Shown: piece by piece, positions 17,920-25,444 of the stretch
Numbering within the stretch: position 1 is the first letter of the stretch
How the letters are laid out: each line of letters begins with the position of its first letter
NCBI RefSeq assembly: GCF_009674485.1
Contig: NZ_WKJJ01000015.1
Coordinates: forward strand, 1 to 64,000
Reading direction: 5' to 3'
Length of the DNA stretch: 64,000 bases
DNA from: Pseudoduganella rivuli
GTDB lineage: Bacteria; Pseudomonadota; Gammaproteobacteria; Burkholderiales; Burkholderiaceae_D
Notes under the pieces: generated by a model
Told to the model about the DNA's origin: nothing
Database searches by the model: none
The model's input: only the letters and a program-made list of their open reading frames with translations
Made by a program: the position numbers and the translations under genes

Positions 17920-18105
17920 TCAAGGGGGCGGGCCAGACTGGTCCGCCCCCTCCCCTTCCGGCGTGTCATCGTCCGCCATGTCCGATTCCTGCTCCCCGCC
18001 CGGGCGGCTTTTCGCCTCTTGCTTCCGGCGCGCCTTTTCTTCCGCTTTTTTCTTTTTCTCCAGCTCGCGCTGGCGCTTCTCGTACTGGAAATTGGTCTTG
18101 GCCAT
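17920..18105 (-). CDS. Small lysine/glutamate-rich conserved protein
   Basis: A 61-residue protein, MAKTNFQYEKRQRELEKKK followed by a charged helix to about residue 35, then an acidic, disordered tail (DMADDDTPEGEG). I recall similar MAKTNFQYEKRQRELEKKKK proteins as common uncharacterised betaproteobacterial genes. A GGGGGCGG/CCGCCCCC hairpin (17924-17950) lies in its last codons and may end both this gene and the convergent RND operon. Function unknown. Confidence 0.8.
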   Translation of the reverse strand: MAKTNFQYEKRQRELEKKKKAEEKARRKQEAKSRPGGEQESDMADDDTPEGEGADQSGPPP

Positions 18106-18170
18106 ACCGCATCTCCCCGGGAGCACGTTAATGCCCCCATTATGAACCTGTTTCAAGCCGGCACGGTTTT

Positions 18171-19073
18171 TCAGCCGCGGGGATGGTGCGCCGCGTGCAA
18201 TTGTTTCAGGCGTTCGCGCGCCACATGCGTATAGATTTGCGTGGTGGAGATATCGGCGTGGCCCAGCAGCAGTTGCACTACGCGCAAATCCGCGCCATGG
18301 TTCAGCAAATGGGTGGCGAACGCGTGGCGCAGCGTGTGCGGCGACAGCGGGTTGTCGATGCCGGCGCGCAGCGCCTGCTTCTTGATGACGACCCAGAACA
18401 TTTGCCGCGTCATGGCGCCGCCCCGGCCCGTCACGAACAGCGCGTCGTCCTGCTTTCCATTCAAAATAGCGCCGCGCGCCTCGGCCAGATAGCGCGACAG
18501 CCACTGGCGCGCCTGGGCGCCGAACGGCACCAGGCGCGTCTTGCCGCCCTTGCCCGTGATGCGCACCACGCCATCGTTCAGGCTCACTTCCACGGTTTTC
18601 AAGTCCACCAGTTCCGACACCCGCAATCCGCTGGCATACATCATTTCCAGCATGGTACGGTCGCGCAATCCCAGCGGCGTGCGCACATCGGGCGCCGCCA
18701 GCAACGCTTCCACCTGCGCTTCGCTGAGCGTTTTCACCAGCCGCAGGGCCTGCTTGGCGCCCGGAATTTTCAGGCACGGGTCTTCCGCGATCAGGCGCTG
18801 GCGCAGCGCATGCTGGTAAAAGCGCTTCAGCACCGACAAACGGCGGTTGGCGGAACTGGGTTTGGTTTCCTTGTGGCGAGCGCTGAAGTAAGCGCTGACG
18901 TGGTGGCCCGCCACCGCGTGCAGGCCGGGCACGCCGGGATGCTGGTTTTCCAGCCATTGCGCGAACTTGCGCAAGTCGCGCCGGTACGCGTCCAGCGAGT
19001 TTTTCGCCAGCCCGTCTTCCAGCCACAGCGCGTCGCAAAAGGCGTCGATCAGAGCAAGGTTGTCTGCCGCCAT
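18171..19073 (-). CDS. xerD: Site-specific tyrosine recombinase XerD
   Basis: Chromosome dimer resolution recombinase acting with XerC at dif under FtsK control. A SAM-like N-terminal core-binding domain (1-105) is followed by the catalytic domain with Arg in ASGLRVSELV, Lys in TGKGGKTRLVPFG, the box SPHTLRHAFATHLL, LLGHADISTTQIYTHV with the Tyr nucleophile, and a C-terminal RERLKQLHAAHHPRG typical of XerD. At 300 residues it is a housekeeping XerD, not a phage integrase. Its ATG lies inside the 3' end of ogt (25-base overlap), so the two are cotranscribed. Confidence 0.95.
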   Translation of the reverse strand: MAADNLALIDAFCDALWLEDGLAKNSLDAYRRDLRKFAQWLENQHPGVPGLHAVAGHHVSAYFSARHKETKPSSANRRLSVLKRFYQHALRQRLIAEDPCLKIPGAKQALRLVKTLSEAQVEALLAAPDVRTPLGLRDRTMLEMMYASGLRVSELVDLKTVEVSLNDGVVRITGKGGKTRLVPFGAQARQWLSRYLAEARGAILNGKQDDALFVTGRGGAMTRQMFWVVIKKQALRAGIDNPLSPHTLRHAFATHLLNHGADLRVVQLLLGHADISTTQIYTHVARERLKQLHAAHHPRG

Positions 19074-19570
19074 TGGTATTCCATGTGGCCTTCGTGGGCC
19101 AGCAGCCAGCGCTTGACGTTCAACAGGTAGCCATTGGCGTCGTCACTGTGGGAAAAGCCGCCCAAGCCGCTTGCGCTGGTGACGCGGTGGCACGGCACGG
19201 CCAGCGGAAACCAGTTGTCGCCGCACGCCTGGCCGATGGCGCGCGGCGCCGATTCCAGGAATTTCGCCAGTTCGCCATAAGTGCGCACCTGGCCGCGGGG
19301 AATGCTGCGGATCGCTTCCCACACGCGGCGCTGGAACGGGCTGCCGACCACGGCCAGCGGCAAGGCGAAGGCAAAGTCGGCGTCGGCGCAATATTGCTGC
19401 ACTTGTTGCGCGGCCAGCTCGGCCACGGCGTCCTGCGGCGCCTTTTCCGGCATGTCCGGCGGCAGGTAGGCCATCTGCGTCACCAGTCCGCCGGCGGTGC
19501 GGATTCCCATCGCGCCAAACGGTGTTGGCACAATGGCACTAAAAATATCGGTATTCTGTTGTATTTTCAT
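19049..19570 (-). CDS. ogt: Methylated-DNA-protein cysteine methyltransferase
   Basis: Repairs O6-alkylguanine by transferring the alkyl group to its own cysteine. The catalytic site PCHRV is present (within PLAVPCHRVTSASG), with the helix-turn-helix SPFQRRVWEAIRSIPRGQVRTYGELA before it. I start it at the ATG at 19570 (MKIQQNTD), giving 173 residues; the longer frame adds 30 implausible residues. There is no Shine-Dalgarno; a small hairpin ends just before the ATG. Cotranscribed with xerD. Confidence 0.93.
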   Translation of the reverse strand: MKIQQNTDIFSAIVPTPFGAMGIRTAGGLVTQMAYLPPDMPEKAPQDAVAELAAQQVQQYCADADFAFALPLAVVGSPFQRRVWEAIRSIPRGQVRTYGELAKFLESAPRAIGQACGDNWFPLAVPCHRVTSASGLGGFSHSDDANGYLLNVKRWLLAHEGHMEYQWRQTTLL

Positions 19571-19571
19571 C

Positions 19572-19594
19572 ACAACATTTTTTAGAGTTGTTGT
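19572..19594 (-). promoter_or_regulatory. Hairpin abutting the ogt start codon
   Basis: On the minus strand ACAACA and TGTTGT (6 bp, 11-base loop ACTCTAAAAAA) form a hairpin ending one base before the ogt ATG, where a ribosome binding site should be. No AGGA-like sequence is present. Translation could be controlled by this stem, or ogt could be weakly translated; that is inference. Confidence 0.4.
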
Positions 19595-19645
19595 ACTAAG
19601 GCCACATGGTTTTTTTGGCCATCGTAGCGTTTTATCACAGCATAC

Positions 19646-19676
19646 AAAAAAAAAGCGCACCGTGAAGGTGCGCTTT
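19646..19676 (-). terminator. Strong intrinsic terminator of the candidate small RNA
   Basis: On the minus strand AAAGCGCACC pairs with GGTGCGCTTT around the loop TTCAC, then runs into nine T. This is the cleanest rho-independent terminator in the window. It ends a transcript about 75 bases before the ogt start, which argues that the DNA upstream is a separate RNA and not the ogt leader. Confidence 0.85.
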
Positions 19677-19895
19677 CAATCTTTGTCACAGCACCGGTCG
19701 TTTGGCGCCTCCGTAGCAAGCTTGTGGCTGCCTCCGGTGGTCTTCCAACGACATACTGTATGCCGTGTGTCTCCTCAAGTATATCCGCGGTATTGGCTAC
19801 CGTTGTTATGTACTCTCCCCACTAAAACCTTTGTTCTTTGCTACCGGGGCACATATCGTTATGCGTCACTGCCGGAGCGACGCCATCATAACTGA
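19646..19895 (-). ncRNA. Candidate structured small RNA (unassigned)
   Basis: A roughly 250-base stretch with no credible reading frame, rich in local stems on the minus strand and closed by a strong terminator. Stems: 19863-19867/19879-19883 (GCGTC/GACGC); 19807-19811/19851-19855 with inner CCCC/GGGG; 19788-19792/19798-19802 (CGGTA/TACCG); a dyad at 19748-19767; and CACCGG/CCGGTG at 19692-19697/19734-19739. The 5' end is uncertain; a weak TATGAT sits at 19885-19890. It does not match tmRNA, RNase P or 4.5S RNA as I know them, and is not convincingly 6S RNA. Several GGA triplets are present, but only one fits ANGGA. Confidence 0.5.
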
Positions 19896-19984
19896 AGAGA
19901 CAAAATTTTTGCTGTTTTTTTTGAAGCGAGAAAATTTTTAATTCAGTGCTAAAACAACATGCGCACAACGCACCAAAATATGGT

Positions 19985-20007
19985 AAACGCACCATCGGAG
20001 TGCGTTT
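19985..20007 (-). terminator. Probable dctP terminator
   Basis: AAACGCAC and GTGCGTTT pair across a 7-base loop, seven bases past the dctP stop. The following T-run is short and broken (ACCATATTTT), so efficiency may be moderate. It separates dctP from the candidate small RNA. Confidence 0.6.
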
Positions 20008-20013
20008 TGCGTC

Positions 20014-21000
20014 TTATTTGGCCGTTTCCTTGTTGATGGCGGAAATCAGTTCTTTCCCGATGCGCCCTTCCATCTCCTTTTGCACCGGCATCAGCATGCG
20101 GCGCCATTCGGCCTGTTCTTTCACGCCGGGAAGGTAGACCTCTGTTTTGCCGGACTTCCTGATGGCTTCCAGCGCCGCGTCGTTGTCGCGCTGCGCGATG
20201 GCTTTTTCAAACGTGGTGGCTTCCTTCATGGCTTTTTCCAGCGCGGAGCGGATATCGGCCGGCAGCCCGTCCCAGAACTTCTTGTGGACGATCACCGCGT
20301 AACCCAGGTAACCGTGGTTGGTCACCGTCACGTGCTTTTGCACCTCGTGCATCTTTTGCGTATACATATTGGACGGCGGATTTTCCGTGCCATCGACCAC
20401 GCCGGTCTTCAGCGCCTGCGTCACCTCGGAAAACGCCAGCACTTGCGGGTAGGCGCCCAGCGCGCGCATTTGCACTTCCAGCACGCTCGACAGCTGGATC
20501 CGCATCTTGAGCCCTTTGACATCGGTGGGATGGTGGATCGGCTTGTTGGCGGACATGATCTTGAAGCCATTGTCCCAATACGCCAGGCCCGTGATGCCCC
20601 GGCTTTCCAGCTTCTTCAGCAAGCCCTTGCCGATGTCCCCTTCCGTCACGTTGTACAGCGCGGTCTTGGACGGGAAGATGTAAGGCAAGTCGAACGCTTC
20701 GAATTCGCGCACGCCGAGGCGGCCGAATTTCGCCAGCGACGGCGCCAGCATTTGCACGGCGCCCAGCAGCAACGCTTCCATTTCATCGTTGTCTTTATAT
20801 AGCAGGCTGTTGGGATAGACTTCGACCTTGACGCGGCCGTTGGTGAACTTTTCCGCCAGTTGCTTGAAACGTTCCGCCGCCTGGCCCTTCGGCGTATCCG
20901 GCGCCACCACGTGGCTGAACTTGATGACGATGGGCGACTGGGCGGAGGCCTGGGCGCTGACGCCAATGGCTAACACAGCGGCCAGGAATTTCAATTTCAT
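20014..21000 (-). CDS. dctP: TRAP transporter substrate-binding protein DctP
   Basis: Periplasmic solute receptor for C4-dicarboxylates or related carboxylates. Signal peptide 1-20 (ending AQASA/QSP); family motifs IVIKFSHVVAPDTPKG, FDLPYIFP, NGFKIMSANKP, the carboxylate-binding Arg region LKMRIQLSSVL, and VDGTENPPSNMYTQK. GGAGA precedes the ATG. No DctQ or DctM membrane genes lie in the window, so the receptor is orphaned here. It is divergent from dctS-dctR, which probably control it. Confidence 0.93.
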   Translation of the reverse strand: MKLKFLAAVLAIGVSAQASAQSPIVIKFSHVVAPDTPKGQAAERFKQLAEKFTNGRVKVEVYPNSLLYKDNDEMEALLLGAVQMLAPSLAKFGRLGVREFEAFDLPYIFPSKTALYNVTEGDIGKGLLKKLESRGITGLAYWDNGFKIMSANKPIHHPTDVKGLKMRIQLSSVLEVQMRALGAYPQVLAFSEVTQALKTGVVDGTENPPSNMYTQKMHEVQKHVTVTNHGYLGYAVIVHKKFWDGLPADIRSALEKAMKEATTFEKAIAQRDNDAALEAIRKSGKTEVYLPGVKEQAEWRRMLMPVQKEMEGRIGKELISAINKETAK

Positions 21001-21125
21001 CAGGCGTCTCCGGAAGGAAGATACATTATTATGGCTACGTTACGCATTCTGACCACGGCGTGCAAGCCGCCGCTACTGTGGAAAACCACAATGGCTGATT
21101 AATACCGAGGCATTACGCTGCGCTC

Positions 21126-23117
21126 ATGAAAACCGCGACCGCCACCGCACTTCGCCCCCTTGCCACCAGCCCGGTGCGCTGGCTGTTGCCTGTCATGCTG
21201 GTGCTGCTGTTCCTGGCGATTCTGATCTGGCTTCCGTGGCAGGCGCGCCAGATGGAAAGCAGCGAACGGCAGGAGCAATTGATTGCCGATACGCTGTGGG
21301 TCGAGCAAACCATCCGCTTCCAACTGGGCCGCCATGAAGACGCCATGCAGGCGCTGGCCGCCGACATTGCCTCCGGCAGCATCGCCCGCGCGCAATTGCC
21401 GGAACGGATGAACCGCCTGCTGCAAACCGGCCGCGAATTGCGCAACGTGCGCTGGGTCGATCCGACCGGCCGTGTCGTCGCCGGCACCGATGGACAAGCC
21501 GGCCCGCTCGATGCGGCCGGCCTGCTGGTGGCGGATCACGCGCGCCGCGCGCGCCGCGGCGTCTACAGCCAGCCGCTGCTCGATGCGGCCGGCGCCACGG
21601 TGCTGGAATACCACTATCCCATTTTTGATGGCGAGCGCCACCTGGGCACCGTGGTGGCCTCGTTCAGCGCGGCTGCCATTCTCGATGAAATGGTGCCGTG
21701 GTGGTTTGCGCAGGATAACCAGATTTCGCTGCTGGACCGCGACGACAAGGTCCTGGCGCGCCGCACGGCGGCAGGTCCCGGCCACGGCGTGTATACACAC
21801 AAGCGCGCGCTGGACTTGCCCGGCTCCGTGGTGACCTTGATGACGGACAGCGTGAAAAGCGAACCCAAGCTGCTGCCGAATCTGCTGGTGGGTTCCGTCA
21901 TTGCGCTGTCACTGGGATTGCTGTGGAGCCTGATGGCGCTGTGGATCCACATCTCGCGCCGGTTGCAGGCGGAAGGGGCGCTGCGCCAGCAAATGCTGTT
22001 CCGCACCGCGATGGAAAATTCGCTGCTGACGGGATTGCGCGCGCGCGACCTGGAAGGCCGCGTCACCTATGTCAATCCCGCGTTTTGCCAGATCGTCGGC
22101 TATCCGGCGGACCAGCTGGTGGGCCGCAAGCCGCCGATGCCGTACTGGGCGCCGGAAGCCATCGGCGAATACCAGCACCGCTTTGCCGGCATCCTGGCCG
22201 GCAACGTGGAACCCCAGGTGGAAACCGTGTTCGTGCGGCCGGACGGCACCCGCGTGCCGGTACTGATCTTTGAATCGCCGCTGGTCGATGGCGATGGCAA
22301 GCAGACCGGCTGGATGGGCTCCATCCTCGATATCTCGGACCGCAAGCGCGTGGAAGAATTGAACCGCCAGCAGGAGGAAAAGCTGCAAACCAGCGCGCGT
22401 CTTGCCACCATGGGCGAACTGGCGTCGATGCTGGCGCATGAGCTGAACCAGCCGCTGGCCGCGATTTCCAGCTATACGACGGGCGCGCTGAACATGATGG
22501 CGCGCGCTGCCGGCAAGGGGGAAGCGCTCGACTGCAACGTATTGAAACCCGCGCTGGAACAGGCGGGGGCGCAGGCGCAGCGGGCCGGCCAGATCATCCG
22601 CAGCGTGCACGAATTCGTCAAGAAGCGCGAACCGGAGCGCCAGGAAGTGCGGGTGCAATCACTGCTGGACAGCATCGGCGCGCTGATCGAACTGCAAACC
22701 CGCAACAAGCACGTGACCTTGCACGTGCTGATCCCGGACGATTTGCCGCCGGTGCTGGCGGACCGCGTGATGGTCGAGCAAGTGTTGCTGAACCTGACCC
22801 GCAACGCCATCGAAGCCATGGCGCACGTGCCGCCCGAACGGCGCGTGCTGCAGATCGCCGCCAGCCACGACGCGCAATCGGGCATGGTGGCGGTGCGGGT
22901 GGAAGACCAGGGCCACGGCATTCCGGACGACGTCGCCGAGCGCCTGTTCTCGCCATTCTTCTCGACCAAGGCCGAAGGCATGGGCATGGGCTTGAATGTC
23001 TGCCGCACCGCGATAGAATTCCACGGCGGTACCCTGACGCACCGCGCCAATCCCGGCGGCGGCACGATCTTTACCTTTACGCTGCCGGCCGCCACTGCCG
23101 CCGCGGCGGCAACCTGA
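21126..23117 (+). CDS. dctS: DctS-like sensor histidine kinase with PAS domain
   Basis: Membrane sensor kinase. TM1 about 18-36, a periplasmic sensing region about 40-250, TM2 about 255-275, a PAS domain about 290-410 (LLTGLRARDLEGRVTYVNPA), a phosphoacceptor His438 in LAHELNQPLAAI, and a HATPase with NLTRNAIEAM, VEDQGHGIP and MGMGLNVC. The layout resembles DctS of the dicarboxylate DctS/DctR system. Divergent from dctP and followed by its regulator after 11 bases. The ligand is inferred as a C4-dicarboxylate from the neighbours. Confidence 0.88.
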   Translation: MKTATATALRPLATSPVRWLLPVMLVLLFLAILIWLPWQARQMESSERQEQLIADTLWVEQTIRFQLGRHEDAMQALAADIASGSIARAQLPERMNRLLQTGRELRNVRWVDPTGRVVAGTDGQAGPLDAAGLLVADHARRARRGVYSQPLLDAAGATVLEYHYPIFDGERHLGTVVASFSAAAILDEMVPWWFAQDNQISLLDRDDKVLARRTAAGPGHGVYTHKRALDLPGSVVTLMTDSVKSEPKLLPNLLVGSVIALSLGLLWSLMALWIHISRRLQAEGALRQQMLFRTAMENSLLTGLRARDLEGRVTYVNPAFCQIVGYPADQLVGRKPPMPYWAPEAIGEYQHRFAGILAGNVEPQVETVFVRPDGTRVPVLIFESPLVDGDGKQTGWMGSILDISDRKRVEELNRQQEEKLQTSARLATMGELASMLAHELNQPLAAISSYTTGALNMMARAAGKGEALDCNVLKPALEQAGAQAQRAGQIIRSVHEFVKKREPERQEVRVQSLLDSIGALIELQTRNKHVTLHVLIPDDLPPVLADRVMVEQVLLNLTRNAIEAMAHVPPERRVLQIAASHDAQSGMVAVRVEDQGHGIPDDVAERLFSPFFSTKAEGMGMGLNVCRTAIEFHGGTLTHRANPGGGTIFTFTLPAATAAAAAT

Positions 23118-23128
23118 AAGGACTTACC

Positions 23129-23716
23129 ATGCTGCACATCGTCGATGATGAAGCCGTCGTGCGGGATTCGCTGTCGTGGCTGGCGTCGTCGCGCGCAATT
23201 CCCGCAAAAGCCTACGGCACCGTTGCAGAATTCCTGGCCTGGGTGGAAAAAGGCGAATTCGACTCGCAGGGCGATTGCCTGCTGCTCGATGTGCGCATGC
23301 CGGAAATGAACGGCATCGCCGTCTTCGACCATCTGGCCGCGCGCAACGTGACGCAGCGCCTGCCCGTGATTTTCCTGACGGGCCACGGCGACGTCCCGAT
23401 GGCGGTCGATACCCTGAAACGCGGCGCGTTTGATTTTTTTGAAAAGCCGTTCAACGACAATCAGTTAATGGACCGCGTGGAAGAAGGCCTGGCCAATGCC
23501 CGCCAGGCCAGCGAAAAAGCCGCCATCCACGCCCGCCTCGCCACCTTGTCGCAGCGAGAACGGGAAGTGCTGGACTTGATCCTGGCAGGCAAGATGAACA
23601 AGGTGGTGGCCGACGAGCTGGGCATTTCCATGCGCACGGTGGAGGTGCACCGGGCGCACATCTTTGACAAGATGCAGGTGAAAACCGCGGTGGAGCTGGC
23701 GGGACTGCTGAAGTAA
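23129..23716 (+). CDS. dctR: DctR-like response regulator (FixJ family)
   Basis: A receiver domain (1-120) with phosphoacceptor Asp54 in LLLDVRMPEMNG, the Thr in IFLTGHGDVPMAV and the Lys in FEKPFNDN, is followed by a LuxR-type helix-turn-helix (LSQREREVLDLILAGKMNK, RTVEVHRAHIFDKM). FixJ-type regulators switch on promoters when phosphorylated by the partner kinase just upstream. AAAGGA precedes the ATG. The likely target is the dctP promoter about 2 kb away, across the kinase gene. Confidence 0.92.
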   Translation: MLHIVDDEAVVRDSLSWLASSRAIPAKAYGTVAEFLAWVEKGEFDSQGDCLLLDVRMPEMNGIAVFDHLAARNVTQRLPVIFLTGHGDVPMAVDTLKRGAFDFFEKPFNDNQLMDRVEEGLANARQASEKAAIHARLATLSQREREVLDLILAGKMNKVVADELGISMRTVEVHRAHIFDKMQVKTAVELAGLLK

Positions 23717-23754
23717 CGGGCCAACTACTGAACCAATGACACGGGCGCCAACTC

Positions 23755-23804
23755 CGTAGGTCCCGGCAGCTCAACGGCGGCTTTGTAAAAGCCGCCGTAC
23801 GCAC
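23755..23804. repeat. Palindromic intergenic repeat, copy e
   Basis: Between the convergent dctR and queG genes. The core is CGGCGGCTTT and AAAAGCCGCCG (23775-23797) with a head GTAGG and tail GTACGCACTCAAC; the tail matches copy c (TACGCATTCAAC). Probably a bidirectional terminator. Confidence 0.65.
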
Positions 23805-24902
23805 TCAACAGTGCCGGCCAAGCGCCCATGCAACGTGCTCGCGCACCATGGCGGATGGATGGTCAATCCGCGCCTGCAACGCCGCCACGATCCCCGCATC
23901 GCCCTTCGCCCCCATCGCGGCCGCATTGCCGAGGCCCACGGCCAGGTTGCGCAGCCACCGTTCGTGACCGATGCGCCGGATCGGCGAGCCTTCCATGCGC
24001 TGGTTGAATTCCGCTTCGCTCCAGGCAAACAGCTCCACCATGCCGGCGCTGCCCAGCCCGTGCCGCTCATCGAAGTCCGGCAGCACGGCGCGCTGCGCGA
24101 ACTTGTTCCACGGGCACGCGGTCTGGCAATCGTCGCAGCCGTAGACGCGGTTGCCGATCAGTGGCCGCAAGTCTTCGGGAATCGCGTTTTTCAGCTCGAT
24201 GGTCAGGTACGAGATGCAGCGGCGCGCATCGAGCCGGCCCGGTCCCAGGATGGCCTGCGTCGGGCAGGCGGGAATGCACGCGCTGCACTGGCCGCAGCGC
24301 GCATCGGTCGGCGCATCGACGGGCAGCGGAATATCGACCAGGATTTCCCCCATGAAGAACATGGAACCGGCGCTGCGGTTCAACAGCAACGTGTGCTTGC
24401 CGCGCCAGCCCAGGCCGGACTTTTCCGCCAGCGGCAATTCCATCACGGGCGCGGAATCGGTGAACACGCGGAAACCGAACGGGCCGATGGCGTGCTGGAT
24501 GCGGTCGGCCAGTTGCTGCAGGCGCGCGCGCAATACCTTGTGGTAATCGCGGCCCCGCGCATAAACGGAAATCACGGCGGCATGGGGATCGCGGGTGCGG
24601 GCGATTTCCCGCGCACGCCAGTCGTCATCCTGCGTGGCCGGTAAATAATCCATGCGCGCCGTGATCACGCGCACCGTGCCGGGCACCAGTTCGGCTGGAC
24701 GGGCCCGTTTCATGCCATGGCTGGCCATGTAATCCATTTCGCCATGCATGCCCGCGTCCAGCCACGCCTGCAATCCCGCTTCCGCATGCGACAAATCGAT
24801 GTCGGCAATGCGCAACTCGGCAAACCCCAGCGCGATACCCCATTCCTTGATGGAACTTGCCAGTTCGTCTAAATTGTAAGAATCGGAAATTGCAGCGGAC
24901 AT
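23805..24902 (-). CDS. queG: Epoxyqueuosine reductase QueG
   Basis: Cobalamin-dependent enzyme that reduces epoxyqueuosine to queuosine at tRNA position 34. Seen: the substrate-side Asp149 in FTDSAPVME, a first cluster Cys 203, 206, 209, 213 (CGQCSACIPACPT), a second with Cys 256, 259, 263 (GCDDCQTACPWN), and a C-terminal HEAT-like helical part that binds tRNA. I start it at the ATG at 24902 (MSAAISDSYN), giving 365 residues, the usual size. Divergent from tsaE with 56 bases between the start codons. Confidence 0.96.
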   Translation of the reverse strand: MSAAISDSYNLDELASSIKEWGIALGFAELRIADIDLSHAEAGLQAWLDAGMHGEMDYMASHGMKRARPAELVPGTVRVITARMDYLPATQDDDWRAREIARTRDPHAAVISVYARGRDYHKVLRARLQQLADRIQHAIGPFGFRVFTDSAPVMELPLAEKSGLGWRGKHTLLLNRSAGSMFFMGEILVDIPLPVDAPTDARCGQCSACIPACPTQAILGPGRLDARRCISYLTIELKNAIPEDLRPLIGNRVYGCDDCQTACPWNKFAQRAVLPDFDERHGLGSAGMVELFAWSEAEFNQRMEGSPIRRIGHERWLRNLAVGLGNAAAMGAKGDAGIVAALQARIDHPSAMVREHVAWALGRHC

Positions 24903-24958
24903 TGGTTTTAAAATTGCGGCATAGAGAGCTATCAACCACCATTTTACAGACTGAACCA

Positions 24959-25444
24959 ATGCAGCACTTCAAATCCCACCTCCATGACGAAGCCGGCACG
25001 GCCGCGCTGGGCGCCGCGTTGTCGCGCGCCATTACGCCGGGCATGGCCATTTACCTGCACGGCGACCTGGGCGCCGGCAAAACCGCCCTCACCCGCGCGC
25101 TGCTGCACGCGGCGGGCCACACGGGCAACGTGAAAAGTCCCACCTACACGCTGTCCGAGCCATACAGCGTGAAAATGGATGGGCGCGACATCAATGTCAT
25201 TCATTTTGACCTGTACCGGATGAGCAGCCCGGAAGAATTCCTCGATGCGGGTTTCCGCGAAGATTTCAACGGCGACAATGTTTGCATCGTGGAATGGCCT
25301 GAAAAAGCGGGTTCCGTGCTGCCGCCACCGGATCTCAGTGTATTCCTGGCTGTGGCGGGGGATGGACGTGATGTAGAATTGCAAGCGTCCTCTGCCTTAG
25401 GTTTGTCATGCCTGGAACGCCTCAAATTCGCCCCGAATCTCTGA
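24959..25444 (+). CDS. tsaE: tRNA threonylcarbamoyladenosine ATPase TsaE
   Basis: P-loop ATPase that helps TsaB/TsaD make the t6A base at tRNA position 37. Walker A GDLGAGKTALTRA is at about 38-50, followed by VKSPTYTLSEPY, HFDLYRM and VEWPEKAGSVLP. I start it at the ATG at 24959 (MQHFKSHL), giving 161 residues; the upstream in-frame stretch would overlap queG. Its last 37 bases overlap the start of amiC, a tsaE-amidase arrangement known in many proteobacteria. Confidence 0.96.
   Translation: MQHFKSHLHDEAGTAALGAALSRAITPGMAIYLHGDLGAGKTALTRALLHAAGHTGNVKSPTYTLSEPYSVKMDGRDINVIHFDLYRMSSPEEFLDAGFREDFNGDNVCIVEWPEKAGSVLPPPDLSVFLAVAGDGRDVELQASSALGLSCLERLKFAPNL

Noticed and set aside
18171..19073. Phage or island integrase
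   Set aside because: Motifs and length are those of housekeeping XerD, it is cotranscribed with ogt, and no attachment repeats or phage genes are near.
19646..19895. 6S RNA, tmRNA or RNase P RNA
   Set aside because: No encoded CCA end or tag, no RNase P core motifs, and the fold is a chain of local hairpins rather than the single long bulged rod of 6S. Left as unassigned; an Rfam scan would decide.
24900..24961. Inverted CATTGGTT/AACCAATG spanning the queG and tsaE start codons
   Set aside because: Eight bases with a 46-base spacer, part of it being the two start codons; chance is a sufficient explanation.
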